A DNA stretch of 64,000 nt from Paulinella micropora (Eukaryota > Cercozoa > Imbricatea > Euglyphida > Paulinellidae). The translations under genes were made by a program, and so were the position numbers. The notes under the pieces are model-generated. The model did not search any database. It worked only from the letters and a program-made list of their open reading frames with translations, and had not been told where the DNA came from. Shown here piece after piece: positions 10,365-18,683 of the stretch (position 1 is the first letter of the stretch; every line of letters starts with the position of its first letter). The DNA is taken from positions 1 to 64,000 of the forward strand of contig WBZZ01001445.1 of NCBI GenBank assembly GCA_019918135.1, written 5' to 3'.

Positions 10365-10739
10365 TAGTCTCCGGATACTTGAATAATCGTTTGCTCTGAG
10401 GCACTTTGATCAAAGGTTGAAGGAACAATAATGAATTTAATCAATGGTTAGAAACCAATGACTGAAACTCAATCTAATTTACCATAAATTTATAGTGAAA
10501 TAAATACCACAAATTTATATACTGATCTTGTGGTCAGAAATTCAAGTGATGATTCAGTATGGGCCAATCTATACTAACTGGCAACTAATTGTGAATAACG
10601 GTAATATCAACGTAACGAATAATAATTATGATACGAAATATGAAAATGGTAATGAATATGATCCGGTCAAATATAAATGTTATGTCGTGAAATTTACCAT
10701 AAAAGGTAACAATATATTTAGTAAATATTATTGCTTACT
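10344..10739 (-). repeat. Copia 5' LTR, copy 1
   Basis: 396-bp LTR with AGTAAG/CTTACT inverted termini, followed on the right by the CATAC target duplication. It contains the probable gag start codon near its inner end. Confidence 0.92.
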
Positions 10740-10744
10740 CATAC

Positions 10745-10964
10745 TACTCAATGCTCCAGCGGTCTTTGAAATAACTTTATTGTCTCTCAGAAACTTATTA
10801 ATAACCAAAGCCGTTTTCCCCACTTTTTGCCAATTTACCTTACCCTTGCCTCCTTGCTTCTTCTTACGACCAGTCTTCTTTTTGCCTCCAGCCATTGTGC
10901 TTGAGTTAATTGTTCGTTTGCCGATTGCTGGAATGACTTCAACACGAGTTGTTTTTACTACCAT
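10745..10964 (-). pseudogene. Small basic protein gene, upstream part, element A copy 1
   Basis: The N-terminal part of a Lys/Gly-rich protein (AGGKKKTGRKKKQGG, then KVNWQKVGK) closely like element B 59,304-59,546. The copia element sits within this gene. Size and composition recall small basic core or minor capsid proteins of adenovirus-like viruses, but the role is inferred. Confidence 0.7.
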
Positions 10965-11014
10965 AAATGATAGCGAAATATATAATACAGAAAAAATAAT
11001 TAATTTAAATTTTT

Positions 11015-11833
11015 TTACTTAAGACGAAAATTAAAATTCTTCCGTAATTCGTCATCAACACTTGAAACATACAGAAAATTAAATCTCTCATTTGTTGCTT
11101 CGTGATATTTTTGAAGAAAATAGTCAAAGTCAAAAGATAAGTCTAAGTGTTTATACACGAGTTCCATTTTGTCCTGAGACTGGCCTGGAAAGATTAACAA
11201 ATAATCTAACTGCTTAATGGCTTCTGGCCGTAGGTCGTTCAGATACTGACTAGACATAATCACCTTACTTTTATAGTGTCTGTTCTTTTTTAACAAATCG
11301 CTTACGGACTTATCTCTTAATCCACTTCCTAAATCGTCCAAAACAAAAACAACCTCTGGCGAAATATACTTACTTGGTCGCTCTTTCTTCTCACCTCCTT
11401 CTTCTTTTTTCTTTTCCTTTCCAAAGTATAAAAATTGTGGTTTCTCTATTTCCTCTTTGTCCTGTTTTATTTCTCCTTCGTGTTGCTCGTCATGTCTGTT
11501 CAGTTTGTCAAGTTCATAGTCTATCACATTTACACCATCTGATTTGAGAAAGGTATATATTGCCATTGGGTTTCCCCTGTTCTCAAAGTGCTTAACCATT
11601 GCTTTATAAATGTAGTCCTTGTGTATTGTTGAAGCGATAATGACAATACGGGTTTTTCTGTCTGTTGTCAGTTTCAGTATTTCAAAGAGTGCTGTCGTTT
11701 TCACGCTCTTCTTACGGGCGAGTAGAAATATATTGGCATACGGCTCGTTGAATAATTTATAACCATTGGCTTTTTGGTTTCCATCCCCCTCTTGTTTTAC
11801 AGGCTTCACCTTGACATTATTGATTTTTTGCAT
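11015..11833 (-). CDS. A32-like FtsK/HerA genome-packaging ATPase, element A copy 1
   Basis: About 270 residues and colinear with the B ATPase at 58,381. It has a P-loop region after YANIFLLARKKS, a TRIVIIAST strand, a Walker B strand VVFVLDDLGSG, and a VIMSSQYLNDL sensor strand. A Lys/Glu-rich insert separates the two halves. I chose the ATG at 11,833 because it aligns with the B start. The gene begins 10 bp after the 120-residue gene. The family pumps DNA into preformed capsids. Part of a fossil element, so activity is not assumed. Confidence 0.88.
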   Translation of the reverse strand: MQKINNVKVKPVKQEGDGNQKANGYKLFNEPYANIFLLARKKSVKTTALFEILKLTTDRKTRIVIIASTIHKDYIYKAMVKHFENRGNPMAIYTFLKSDGVNVIDYELDKLNRHDEQHEGEIKQDKEEIEKPQFLYFGKEKKKEEGGEKKERPSKYISPEVVFVLDDLGSGLRDKSVSDLLKKNRHYKSKVIMSSQYLNDLRPEAIKQLDYLLIFPGQSQDKMELVYKHLDLSFDFDYFLQKYHEATNERFNFLYVSSVDDELRKNFNFRLK

Positions 11834-11843
11834 CGTGTATATT

Positions 11844-12206
11844 CTAAGCAAGAAATTCTAAGCATATAACAATTCGGCCGGCTAAATTTCCTGTGTCAAT
11901 ATTTCCGCTGTCAGTTTCAATGACTTTAAATATATATTGTCCGTCCGTCCATCCAACGACACCTAAACTATAACTGAGGTTTGAAATGTTTGCTATATTA
12001 CTATCAGCGAATGTGCCGATAATTCCAATTCTGTCCATATAAAGAATTCTGGTTTTGGTTTCAGTCTGGTCGTTCATATAATGAATAAACTTAACATTCA
12101 TTTTGGTTGGTGTGAATGACATTTGAATATTTTTATTAAATGTTTTGCTTCCAACAAAATAATTGCTCAGAAAAATAATCTTTTGGTATTTGTGCTCCGT
12201 CATCAT
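11844..12206 (-). CDS. Conserved 120-residue protein of unknown function, element A copy 1
   Basis: The protein has the same length as the B protein at 58,009-58,371 and most residues are shared (FQKIIFLSN, HYMND-TETK, DRIGIIGTFADSN, AGRIVICLEFLA). It is rich in beta-prone stretches with no signal peptide, membrane span or zinc ligands. It is always immediately upstream of the ATPase and divergent from the Cys-rich gene. This position and the strong conservation suggest a structural virion protein, but I do not recognise a family. Confidence 0.7.
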   Translation of the reverse strand: MMTEHKYQKIIFLSNYFVGSKTFNKNIQMSFTPTKMNVKFIHYMNDQTETKTRILYMDRIGIIGTFADSNIANISNLSYSLGVVGWTDGQYIFKVIETDSGNIDTGNLAGRIVICLEFLA

Positions 12207-12235
12207 ATATTTTGTATAATATATAAAAAAAATAA
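12207..12235. promoter_or_regulatory. Divergent promoter region, element A copy 1
   Basis: A short AT-rich gap between two divergently read genes, containing TATACAA on the minus strand. The equivalent gap in element B (57,983-58,008) has the same motif. Confidence 0.45.
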
Positions 12236-12450
12236 TTTTAATATTCTTATTTATGTGGTCTGTGTTAGGTCGGACGGCCTGCGACTTTTAGTCGCGGGTA
12301 AGCGAAAAAAGAATGAGAGTTGTGCTTATTGTATAAAGCAAGGTATTGAAACTAAATTTAAATGTGTGTATAAGCCTATGAGTGATTGGTGTGTTAGTTT
12401 TGATGATGCGGTTCCTTTAATCTGCTCAAATGATGCTATGTGGTATAAAA
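12236..12450 (+). pseudogene. Secreted Cys-rich protein (broken), element A copy 1
   Basis: Clearly related to the 77-residue protein of element B at 57,749-57,982 (shared SVLGRTACDF, CVYKP-SDWCVSFD, PLICSNDA). The copy is broken, and its end coincides with the right edge of the Polinton-derived sequence. Confidence 0.65.
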
Positions 12451-12969
12451 CTCCAGACCTGGTTGACCTCATCAGGAATCCCTTGCACCTCATACATTTT
12501 GCTAGTTTGATGTTTGCTGCTGTCAGTAGTGGACGCTGACCCAACCCTTGCCAACCCGGTAGCTGCCTCCAGCAGCTGTCCATAAAGTCATGCAGCTCCA
12601 CGAAATGCCTTGGTTTCGGCAAGAGCAGTCGGCTTAAAATCAGGTTGTTGGCCACTTCTTTGAGTGCGACGTTGCATGCGTAGCGATGTTCTTCTTGCCA
12701 GAACGGAAGCCTGACATGATCAGCTTATCCTTGACGTCAAGATTTGCCTGGCGCAAGCTGGGCAAGGTCCACATTGGTGCCGCATTACTCCAACGGTTCA
12801 TGAAAGTGTCCTCCGAGCGATTCAGATTGTGCACTTGCTTCTTAAGTTCTCCTCCTTGGTGTTCCAGATCGAAAGCTTGCACTTATTCTGCTAAACCACT
12901 CAAAGCGCCGCGGAACTGAACACCTGCACATATAACAGCAAAGGTTTCAATACAGAGTGCACGAACATT
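12451..12969 (-). other. Unassigned spacer with coding-like minus-strand stretch
   Basis: Minus-strand frames between 12,326 and 12,882 read as plausible, non-repetitive protein (for example ELHDFMDSCWRQLPGW and TLPSLRQANLDVKDKL) in two overlapping frames. GC content is higher than in the Polinton genes. This could be a remnant of a host gene or of an unrecognised transposon. No family is recognised, and chance cannot be excluded. Confidence 0.3.
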
Positions 12970-13240
12970 TCCATGCAGAATGCATTGAAATTTTAATGCA
13001 CAATACATTGAAATTTCAATGCATGCATTGAAAATTTGCAATTGACTTCAATGCATAAATTGAAATTTCAATGCATTGAAATTTCAATATATAATGCATT
13101 GAAATTTCAATGCATACATTGAAAATTTCGAAATTACTTCAATGCATGCATTGAAATTTCAATGCAGAATGCATTGGAATTTCAATGCATGCATTGAAGA
13201 TTTCGCTGTGACTTCAATGCATGCGTGGAAATTTCAAAGC
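12970..13240. repeat. Array of CATTGAAATTTCAATG palindromes
   Basis: About a dozen near-copies of the perfect palindrome CATTGAAATTTCAATG, joined by GCATGC or short spacers. The joints themselves form the palindrome TTCAATGCATGCATTGAA. The same motif recurs at 15,595-15,705 and 16,450-16,486 and in the other units. Confidence 0.85.
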
Positions 13241-13442
13241 AGGCAAGATATTAGTTGCTAGATTTAGGCAAAGAGTTTCTGATTGCAGCTGGGTAAGGCA
13301 ACGCTAGTGATGACCTCGTGAGTGCCGCGCGAGCTAGCCAGGCCTGAGTGTCTGATTTGCATCATGCACCCTTGCTGCGTGACGTTTGTGCCAAGCATGC
13401 GTCTTCAGTTCCGGGCGTGGCAGCGTGCAAGGTGGTCCGAAA
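13241..13442. other. Short non-repetitive spacer
   Basis: About 200 bp of mixed-composition sequence between the palindrome array and the microsatellite block. No gene or site is recognised. Confidence 0.5.
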
Positions 13443-13960
13443 CGTATGTATGTGCATGTATGTATGTATGTATGTATGTGTGTATGTATGTATGTATGTA
13501 TGCATGTATGCACGCAGGTTTATATGTATGTATGTATGTATGTATGCGTGTCTGTATGTATGTATGTATGTATGTGTGTATACGTATATATATGTGTGTA
13601 TGTATGTATGTATGTATGTATGTATGTGTGTACGTATTTACTATGTATGTATGTATGTATGTATTTATGTATTTATGTATGTATTTATGTATGCTTTAAG
13701 AATGTATGCATGTATCTATGTATGTATCTATGTATGTATCTATGTATGTATCTATGTATGTATCTATGTATGTATCTATGTATGTATCTATGTATGTATG
13801 TATGTATGTATGTATGATATATATATATACATATATTACATATATATACATAATATGCATATATATGTATATATATAGAGGGAGAGAGAAAGAGAGAGAC
13901 TCTGAGATAGAGAGAGGGTGGGGGGGGGGGGGGAGAGAGGGAGGGAGAGAGAGTTTGCGG
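13443..13960. repeat. Compound microsatellite (TATG)n-(TATC/TATG)n-(TA)n-(GA)n-Gn
   Basis: A TATG-rich tract grades into an 8-bp TATGTATC period, then alternating TA, then GA, interrupted by a homopolymer of G. Six-frame readings such as MYVCMYVC come only from this repeat. The G run differs in length between units. Confidence 0.95.
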
Positions 13961-14100
13961 TGCAGTTGGTGGGAATTGTCGTAAGCAACATGAAAAAATA
14001 CAAACAAGGAAGTAAGTAGCACAAGCCGCTATGAACAAAAACATGTAGTTGACAGATGGACAAGAGAACGAAAGAAAATAAACAAATTAATTAATTAATA
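13961..14100. other. Spacer between microsatellite and SINE stack
   Basis: About 140 bp of unique-looking sequence ending in a TTAA-rich tract. It also occurs next to the second microsatellite block near 49,040-49,185, so it belongs to the duplicated block. Confidence 0.6.
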
Positions 14101-14273
14101 GTGTATCTCCTGCCAATTGCTGAGCCAAAAGGCCATGTGCATCCAGTCCTCCATTCCATAAGGAAAGTCTCCACACCAATCGGTAGAATAAAGGAAGTGA
14201 CGGCATAGAACATTACTCTAGGAGCTTTATACCAATCAGCCCATGGAAAGGACCGATGGCCTATGTACTCCCT
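14101..14273 (-). mobile_element. Short retroelement-like sequence, family 2, copy a
   Basis: A ~173-bp sequence that ends (minus orientation) in a motif like that of the neighbouring SINEs, ATGGCCTTTTGGCTCAGC...ACACTATT, followed by a TTAA/ATT tail. A second copy with the same 5' edge lies at 15,291. It may be the 3' end of a LINE or a SINE variant. No tRNA head is seen. Confidence 0.5.
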
Positions 14274-14280
14274 ATAATTA

Positions 14281-14285
<5 letters not shown>

Positions 14286-14341
<56 letters not shown>

Positions 14342-14572
14342 GTGCTTCTCTGTCAATGGCTGATGCAAATCTGCACATGCGCCTCCATCGTCTCACCCGT
14401 GAGGGGAATACGAAGAATTGACGATATGCTCTAATGACACCCCCGCACGGGCAGTTCCAACACTTCCAGACGGACCGGTATGTTCAATGAAGATACTGGT
14501 GGCACCGACGGGAATCGAACTGGCGACAGGGCCCAGATGGTAGAACTTGACCACTGGGCTATCACGGTGTCC
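14286..14572 (-). mobile_element. tRNA-derived SINE with (ATT)n tail, copy 1a
   Basis: In minus orientation the head at 14,572-14,501 carries an RNA polymerase III A box (TAGCCCAGTGG) and B box (AGTTCGATTCC) at tRNA spacing within 72 nt. A ~160-bp body follows, ending GCCATTGACAGAGAAGCAC, and then an (ATT)n tail. The acceptor ends do not pair perfectly, so this is a SINE head rather than a tRNA gene. Confidence 0.8.
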
Positions 14573-14639
<67 letters not shown>

Positions 14640-14701
14640 GTGCTTCTCTGTCAATGGCTGATGCATTTCTGCACATGCGCCTCCATCGTCTCACCCGTGA
14701 G

Positions 14702-14702
<1 letters not shown>
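14573..14702 (-). mobile_element. 5'-truncated SINE with (ATT)n tail, copy 1b
   Basis: Only the last ~63 bp of the SINE body and its trinucleotide tail are present. This is a 5' truncation as expected for target-primed reverse transcription. Confidence 0.75.
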
Positions 14703-14739
<37 letters not shown>

Positions 14740-15007
14740 GTGCTTCTCTGTCAATGGCTGATGCATTTCTGCACATGCGCCTCCATCGTCTCACCCGTGA
14801 GGGGAGTACGAAGAATTGACGATAAGCTCTAATGACACCCCCGCAAGGGCAGTTCCAACACTTCCAGACGGGCCGGTATGTTCAATGAAAATACTGGTCC
14901 AGAAATAGACCGGTATGTTCAATGAAAATACTAGTGGCACCGACGGGAATCGAACTGGCGACAGGGCCCAGATGGTAGAACTTGACCACTGGGCTATCAC
15001 GGTGTCC
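14703..15007 (-). mobile_element. tRNA-derived SINE, long variant, copy 1c
   Basis: A full SINE with A and B boxes, a body that carries an internal short duplication (ACCGGTATGTTCAATG twice), and an (ATT)n tail. Confidence 0.78.
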
Positions 15008-15136
15008 ACTTTTTTATGGTAGAACTTGACCACTGGGCTATCACGGTGTCCACTTTTTATGGTAGAACTTGACCACTGGGCTATCACGGTGTCCACTTTT
15101 ATGGTAGAACTTGACCACTGGGCTATCACGGTGTCC
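15008..15136 (-). repeat. Three tandem copies of the SINE 5' half (A-box part)
   Basis: Three extra copies of the first ~36 nt of the SINE head, each ending at the same point (TCTACCAT) and followed by a short A run and GT. The A runs are 6, 5 and 4 long in order. They look like slipped or repeatedly added 5' tRNA halves. Confidence 0.8.
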
Positions 15137-15138
15137 AC

Positions 15139-15290
<152 letters not shown>

Positions 15291-15465
15291 GTGTATCTCC
15301 TGCCAATTGCTGAGCCAAAAGGCCATGTGCATCCAATCCTCCATTCCATAAGGAAAGTCTCCACACCAATCGGTGGAATAAAGGAAGTGACGGCAAAGAA
15401 CATTACTCTAGGAGCTTTATACCAATCAGCCCATGGAAAGGACCGATGGCCTATGTACTCCCTAA

Positions 15466-15466
<1 letters not shown>
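15291..15466 (-). mobile_element. Short retroelement-like sequence, family 2, copy b
   Basis: Nearly identical to 14,101-14,273 with the same 5' boundary, and again followed by an AAT tract. Confidence 0.5.

Positions 15467-15468
<2 letters not shown>

Positions 15469-15512
<44 letters not shown>
15469..15512. repeat. (AAT)n microsatellite
   Basis: A pure AAT tract of about 14 units next to the family-2 copy. Confidence 0.9.
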
Positions 15513-15514
<2 letters not shown>

Positions 15515-16449
15515 AACACTGATTTTTGATGAGCCGGAAACTTGTGACTTCCGAAAAGTCTGATGAGCCGGACACTTATGATTTCCGAAAATATGTTGTT
15601 TATCAATGCATGCATTGAATTACCTATTTCAATGCATGCATTGAAATTTCAATGCATGAATTGAATTACCTATTTCAACGCAGCATTGAAATTTCAATGC
15701 AGTGCTGAGCCGGACACTTATGATTTCCTATTTCTGATTTATGATGTGCAGTGTCACTTTCGTGCATGATCAACAGTCTTGCAGTCGCCACTGCAAGCAC
15801 GAAGTTCCCCTTATCTGTCAGTCGTGATTGCTGTTTGCTTTGTGGTAATTGTTGTTTGCTTTGTGGTGTTTCGTGCCCCCCATCAAAATTTTTCAGAAAA
15901 AACCCTGCGTGCCTTTGGCGCCGAAGATAGTGTCAGAGCAAAAACCGTTACAGGAGAGAGTAAGTGTAGTGTCTTGTCTCTTGGTGTCGAAATTCTCTTA
16001 CCTGTTGTCAATGCACTTTGTAGTACTTTGCAGCTGATGACGTCATGCCATTGACAACCGTCTTGGCCTACATTGCTTATATGTATTTAATTAGGTTTTC
16101 CTAGGACTTGAATCCTCTGCACTTGTTAGGGCATGACTTCTGTACTTGTTGTCAATGCCATGGAAAACCAGGTTCAAAGCGCCAACTGTCCCTCCCCCCC
16201 ACCCCCCTCTTTCTCTCTCTCTCTATCTATCCATCTATCTATCTATCTACCTTTCTTTCTTTCTCCCTATGTCTATCTATCTCTCTCTTTCTCTCAGACT
16301 CTCTCTCTCTCTCTCTCTCCCTCCGCTGCGTTACTAAGAGTTCGACGAGAAAGGAAACCTAGTGAGGTGTCCTTAATAAAAAAAATTATCGTCAAATTCC
16401 TACAGCTGCTTTTTTCGTTGCTTGCGTCTCTCTCTCTCTCTCTCTCTCT
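15513..16449. repeat. Spacer with palindrome cluster and (TC)n tracts
   Basis: Holds a GAGCCGG(A)ACTT motif repeated three times (15,533-15,725), palindromes related to CATTGAAATTTCAATG at 15,595-15,705, and TC/TATC-rich tracts at 16,208-16,325 and 16,425-16,450. No convincing gene is seen; the open frames here are low-complexity or short. Confidence 0.6.
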
Positions 16450-16486
16450 ATTTCAATGCTTGCATTGAAATTTCAATGCAGTGAGC
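16450..16486. repeat. CATTGAAATTTCAATG palindrome at the edge of element A
   Basis: A single palindromic unit directly abuts the truncated penton gene of element A, so the palindrome marks the left junction of the Polinton fragment. Confidence 0.75.
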
Positions 16487-16576
16487 TTCGTGTGTAAAGT
16501 CGCTGTCTGTTACAGTTATTCTATTTTTACTATTTATGTAATAGATACCCGAACTTCTTCCTCCCTTATACTGCAT
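16487..16576 (-). pseudogene. Penton/minor capsid protein, N-terminal remnant, element A copy 2
   Basis: The frame from the ATG at 16,576 reads GGRSSGIYYINSKNRI and DSDFTH, nearly identical to the start of the B penton at 61,782. It then stops at the palindromic repeat. This too-short remnant shows that A once extended into the capsid genes. Confidence 0.75.
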
Positions 16577-16619
16577 GATATTTAGAATTGCGCTTCGTGC
16601 TCCGCACTCTCGCTTATTC

Positions 16620-16670
16620 TAAACATCGTTTTTTCTTTATTGAAAAAAATAAATCGGTTTTCGATGTTTA
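16620..16670. terminator. Inverted repeat between protease and penton remnant
   Basis: TAAACATCG and CGATGTTTA form a 9-bp stem around an AT-rich loop with T and A runs. It lies just past the protease stop and may act as a transcript end signal or 3' structure. The role is inferred. Confidence 0.35.
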
Positions 16671-16718
16671 TCGACAAAGGAGAATGAGCAAAGCGAATGA
16701 GAGTGAAGTTGATAAATA

Positions 16719-17522
16719 TCATTTACAAAAGGTGTCAAAGCCATACCCATTCTGTGCTTTTAATTTTTCTGCTTCTTCTTCTTTTAAGTCTGTGTAGCCA
16801 CTGGCGAATTTAAATTTAATACCTTTCGCCCGCTCCATTAAAAACCTCATACTATGCCAACCGCACGTGTCTGAGGTGTTTGATTGTTGTTTTACTTGAT
16901 TAACCTTCATTAACAAATAACTATCTGGATGGCTTTTATCTATTAGCCGTTTCATTTGTTGTTGAAAGTCTTCAGTTGGCTCGTAAAGTGCTAAAGGGTC
17001 ATACACTTCAACACTCCTGTCTTTATCTAGACTTATCCATACGGCGATCCAATGAGACCCTTTTTGATTATGATTATCTAAGTTCATAATAAATCCGTAT
17101 CGCTTTCTGCTTCCGGGCTTCAACTTGTAGATGTCATCACTGGCTATCGCTCCGAGATACCATCCATATTTTTTCATTATGTCGTCTATTTCATTAGTCA
17201 TTAGTCCCCGTCCCTCTCCATCTTGTTGCTGACCGAAGGTCGCATCTTCAACTACGTTGGAGTGTTGCTGTGGCTCATCTTGTTGTGGCTCTTCTGGCTG
17301 TGGCACCTCTGGCTCTGGTTGCTGTGTTTCTGGCTGTGGTTGCTCTGGTTGTGGTTGCTCTGGCTGTTGCTCATTTCTATATTTATTTATAAGAGCATTA
17401 ATATAATCTTTTTTTCTCATTGAATGAACCCGTTCTTTTCGTGATAAATACTTTTTAATGTTTTCTACGGAAAACACTTTATTGATCAAATCTTCTAAAC
17501 CAGTTCCCGTTTGTAATCCCAA
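16719..17522 (-). CDS. Adenain-like cysteine protease, element A copy 2
   Basis: The readable 267 residues start with a basic helical domain, then have a linker of PEQPQ/PQPE repeats and a C-terminal protease domain. Catalytic features of the adenain/Ulp1 fold are visible: His in GSHWIAVW, Asp in EVYDPLAL, and Cys in DTCGWHS. The similarity to the B protease extends upstream of the listed start, so the true start is uncertain. The family cleaves capsid and core precursors during virion maturation. It lies downstream of the coiled-coil gene and upstream of the penton remnant, as in element B. Confidence 0.85.
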   Translation of the reverse strand: MGLQTGTGLEDLINKVFSVENIKKYLSRKERVHSMRKKDYINALINKYRNEQQPEQPQPEQPQPETQQPEPEVPQPEEPQQDEPQQHSNVVEDATFGQQQDGEGRGLMTNEIDDIMKKYGWYLGAIASDDIYKLKPGSRKRYGFIMNLDNHNQKGSHWIAVWISLDKDRSVEVYDPLALYEPTEDFQQQMKRLIDKSHPDSYLLMKVNQVKQQSNTSDTCGWHSMRFLMERAKGIKFKFASGYTDLKEEEAEKLKAQNGYGFDTFCK

Positions 17523-17659
17523 ATATTCTGCGAGTTTCTTTTTTACTTCGTCCTTCTTTTGTCGTACATCTATTTTATGTTCTACAATTTTGTCTATTAT
17601 CCATGATGCCCTTTGGTTCCAACCTTGAACATCGTGGCCTTCATTTTTAAGTTTATCCC

Positions 17660-18019
17660 TTAATGCTTCACCAAGAATTTTAATAGTAAGTTTTTCTCAA
17701 TATTACTATTCGACGATCCATTCTTCAACATTCCTTTGTATTTAGCTTCCTCTAGTTGGTTTCCTATATTTTTATTTAATGCTTCATGTGCTCCTAGCAT
17801 TTTTTTCATATCATCTATTGTTATTTGTTGCTTTTGAAATTCTTTTATTCTTTCTGCTTTACTTTGTATTTTACTAGGATCCCAATTATCTATATCTGCT
17901 TGAGTAAAAACTCCAGAATTTATGATTAATTTTTTATAGTCTTCAAATTCTTTATTTGGTTTAACTTTTACCTCTGGCTGTGCCTGTTGTTCTTGCGGCT
18001 GTCCCTGCTGTGGTGGCAT
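17660..18019 (-). CDS. Coiled-coil protein C-terminal part, element A copy 2
   Basis: Copy of 662-1,021; same sequence in the second tandem unit. Confidence 0.55.
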   Translation of the reverse strand: MPPQQGQPQEQQAQPEVKVKPNKEFEDYKKLIINSGVFTQADIDNWDPSKIQSKAERIKEFQKQQITIDDMKKMLGAHEALNKNIGNQLEEAKYKGMLKNGSSNSNIEKNLLLKFLVKH

Positions 18020-18111
18020 AATATATTGATATTAAACTGGTGGTAATGCTTGTATCCTATTTTTTCTGTCTTCTTCATATTTTACATATTCTATGAGTTT
18101 TAGCTCCCTTC

Positions 18112-18600
18112 TTAGTTCTCTGGCTTTTGTTCTTGTCGTTCATTAATATCTGCTAGTTCTCTTTTGTGTTCCCTATCCATTATCTCTTGTCTTTCCTTAG
18201 CATCTGCTATGTCTTTTCTTTCTTGCCTCTTCTTCTCCTCGTCTAAATCCTCCCGTGCCTTTCTTTCTTTTTTCTCTATGGTTTCAATACCTTCATACTT
18301 TTCCTTTCTGAGTTTGTCTAAGTGGTCTTGAATTGCTGTTCTCGTATTCTGCTCAATCTCTGACAGGCTCTGGACTTTTCTTAAGTCTTCCTTCTTTGTT
18401 TTTTTCTTTGCTTTTGGTCTGCTCAAGTATTTCATAAAAAGTTTAACAATTTGAAGTGTGCTCATATCATTTGTTTTCTTACCAAAATTAAGATAATATT
18501 TTTTACCCTTCTGGATAATGTAAGGCTCTCCGCTCTTATTCCTATAAACCCGCGGTGGTCTTATCTTAGGCTTCCTTGTTTTTTTTGTTTTAGCAACCAT
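18112..18600 (-). CDS. Basic coiled-coil protein N-terminal part, element A copy 2
   Basis: Copy of 1,114-1,602; same domains and context. Confidence 0.6.
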   Translation of the reverse strand: MVAKTKKTRKPKIRPPRVYRNKSGEPYIIQKGKKYYLNFGKKTNDMSTLQIVKLFMKYLSRPKAKKKTKKEDLRKVQSLSEIEQNTRTAIQDHLDKLRKEKYEGIETIEKKERKAREDLDEEKKRQERKDIADAKERQEIMDREHKRELADINERQEQKPEN

Positions 18601-18683
18601 TGTATATTTTAATAAATATTTATTTTATTAAACATAATTTTTTCATTTAAATATAACGATATTAAACGATATAAAACGACATT

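Larger units (their letters stand above)
2416..10739 (-). mobile_element. Ty1/copia LTR retrotransposon, copy 1
   Basis: An 8.3-kb element with two ~395-bp LTRs, 5-bp target duplications (CATAC at 2,411-2,415 and 10,740-10,744), primer-binding site, polypurine tract, and gag, protease, integrase, reverse transcriptase and RNase H in copia order (integrase before RT). LTR ends are AGTAAG...CTTACT. The LTRs differ at about 1% of positions, so the insertion is young. The coding region carries roughly five breaks. Some frame changes are shared by all three copies. They either predate the triplication or reflect the programmed frameshifting known in Ty1-type elements. Confidence 0.93.
1..12450 (-). 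mobile_element. Polinton-like element A, copy 1 (truncated fossil, interrupted by copia)
   Basis: Genes in minus-strand order are: 120-residue conserved protein, A32-like ATPase, small basic protein, coiled-coil basic protein and adenain-like protease, with a Cys-rich gene and a GIY-YIG nuclease on the plus strand. The order matches element B (57,749-61,870). The copy is cut at the left by the window start. At the right it stops near 12,450, inside the Cys-rich gene. An 8.3-kb copia element splits it. The element is broken in several genes and lacks integrase, fibre and major capsid genes. No terminal inverted repeats are seen. Confidence 0.85.

Noticed and set aside
10528-11022. 164-residue plus-strand frame
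   Set aside because: It spans the copia LTR and runs antisense to the small basic protein gene; it is a shadow frame.
12123-12539. 138-residue plus-strand frame as a single gene
   Set aside because: Its first part is antisense to the 120-residue gene and its last part is spacer DNA; only the middle belongs to the Cys-rich gene.
12326-12882. A host gene annotated with confidence
   Set aside because: The minus-strand frames look coding-like, but no family, start or exon structure can be supported, so it is listed only as unassigned.
12970-13240. Possible CRISPR array
   Set aside because: The repeats are palindromic and nearly contiguous, with no unique spacers of constant length. The setting is eukaryotic and no cas genes are present.
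13322-14063. Met/Tyr/Val/Cys-repeat reading frames on both strands
   Set aside because: They arise from the (TATG)n, (TATC)n and (GA)n microsatellites; the same applies at 30,322-31,066, 47,324-48,041 and 48,647-49,148.
14501-14572. Functional tRNA gene
   Set aside because: A and B boxes are present, but the acceptor and T stems do not pair well. The sequence continues into a repeated body and an ATT tail, so it is a SINE head.
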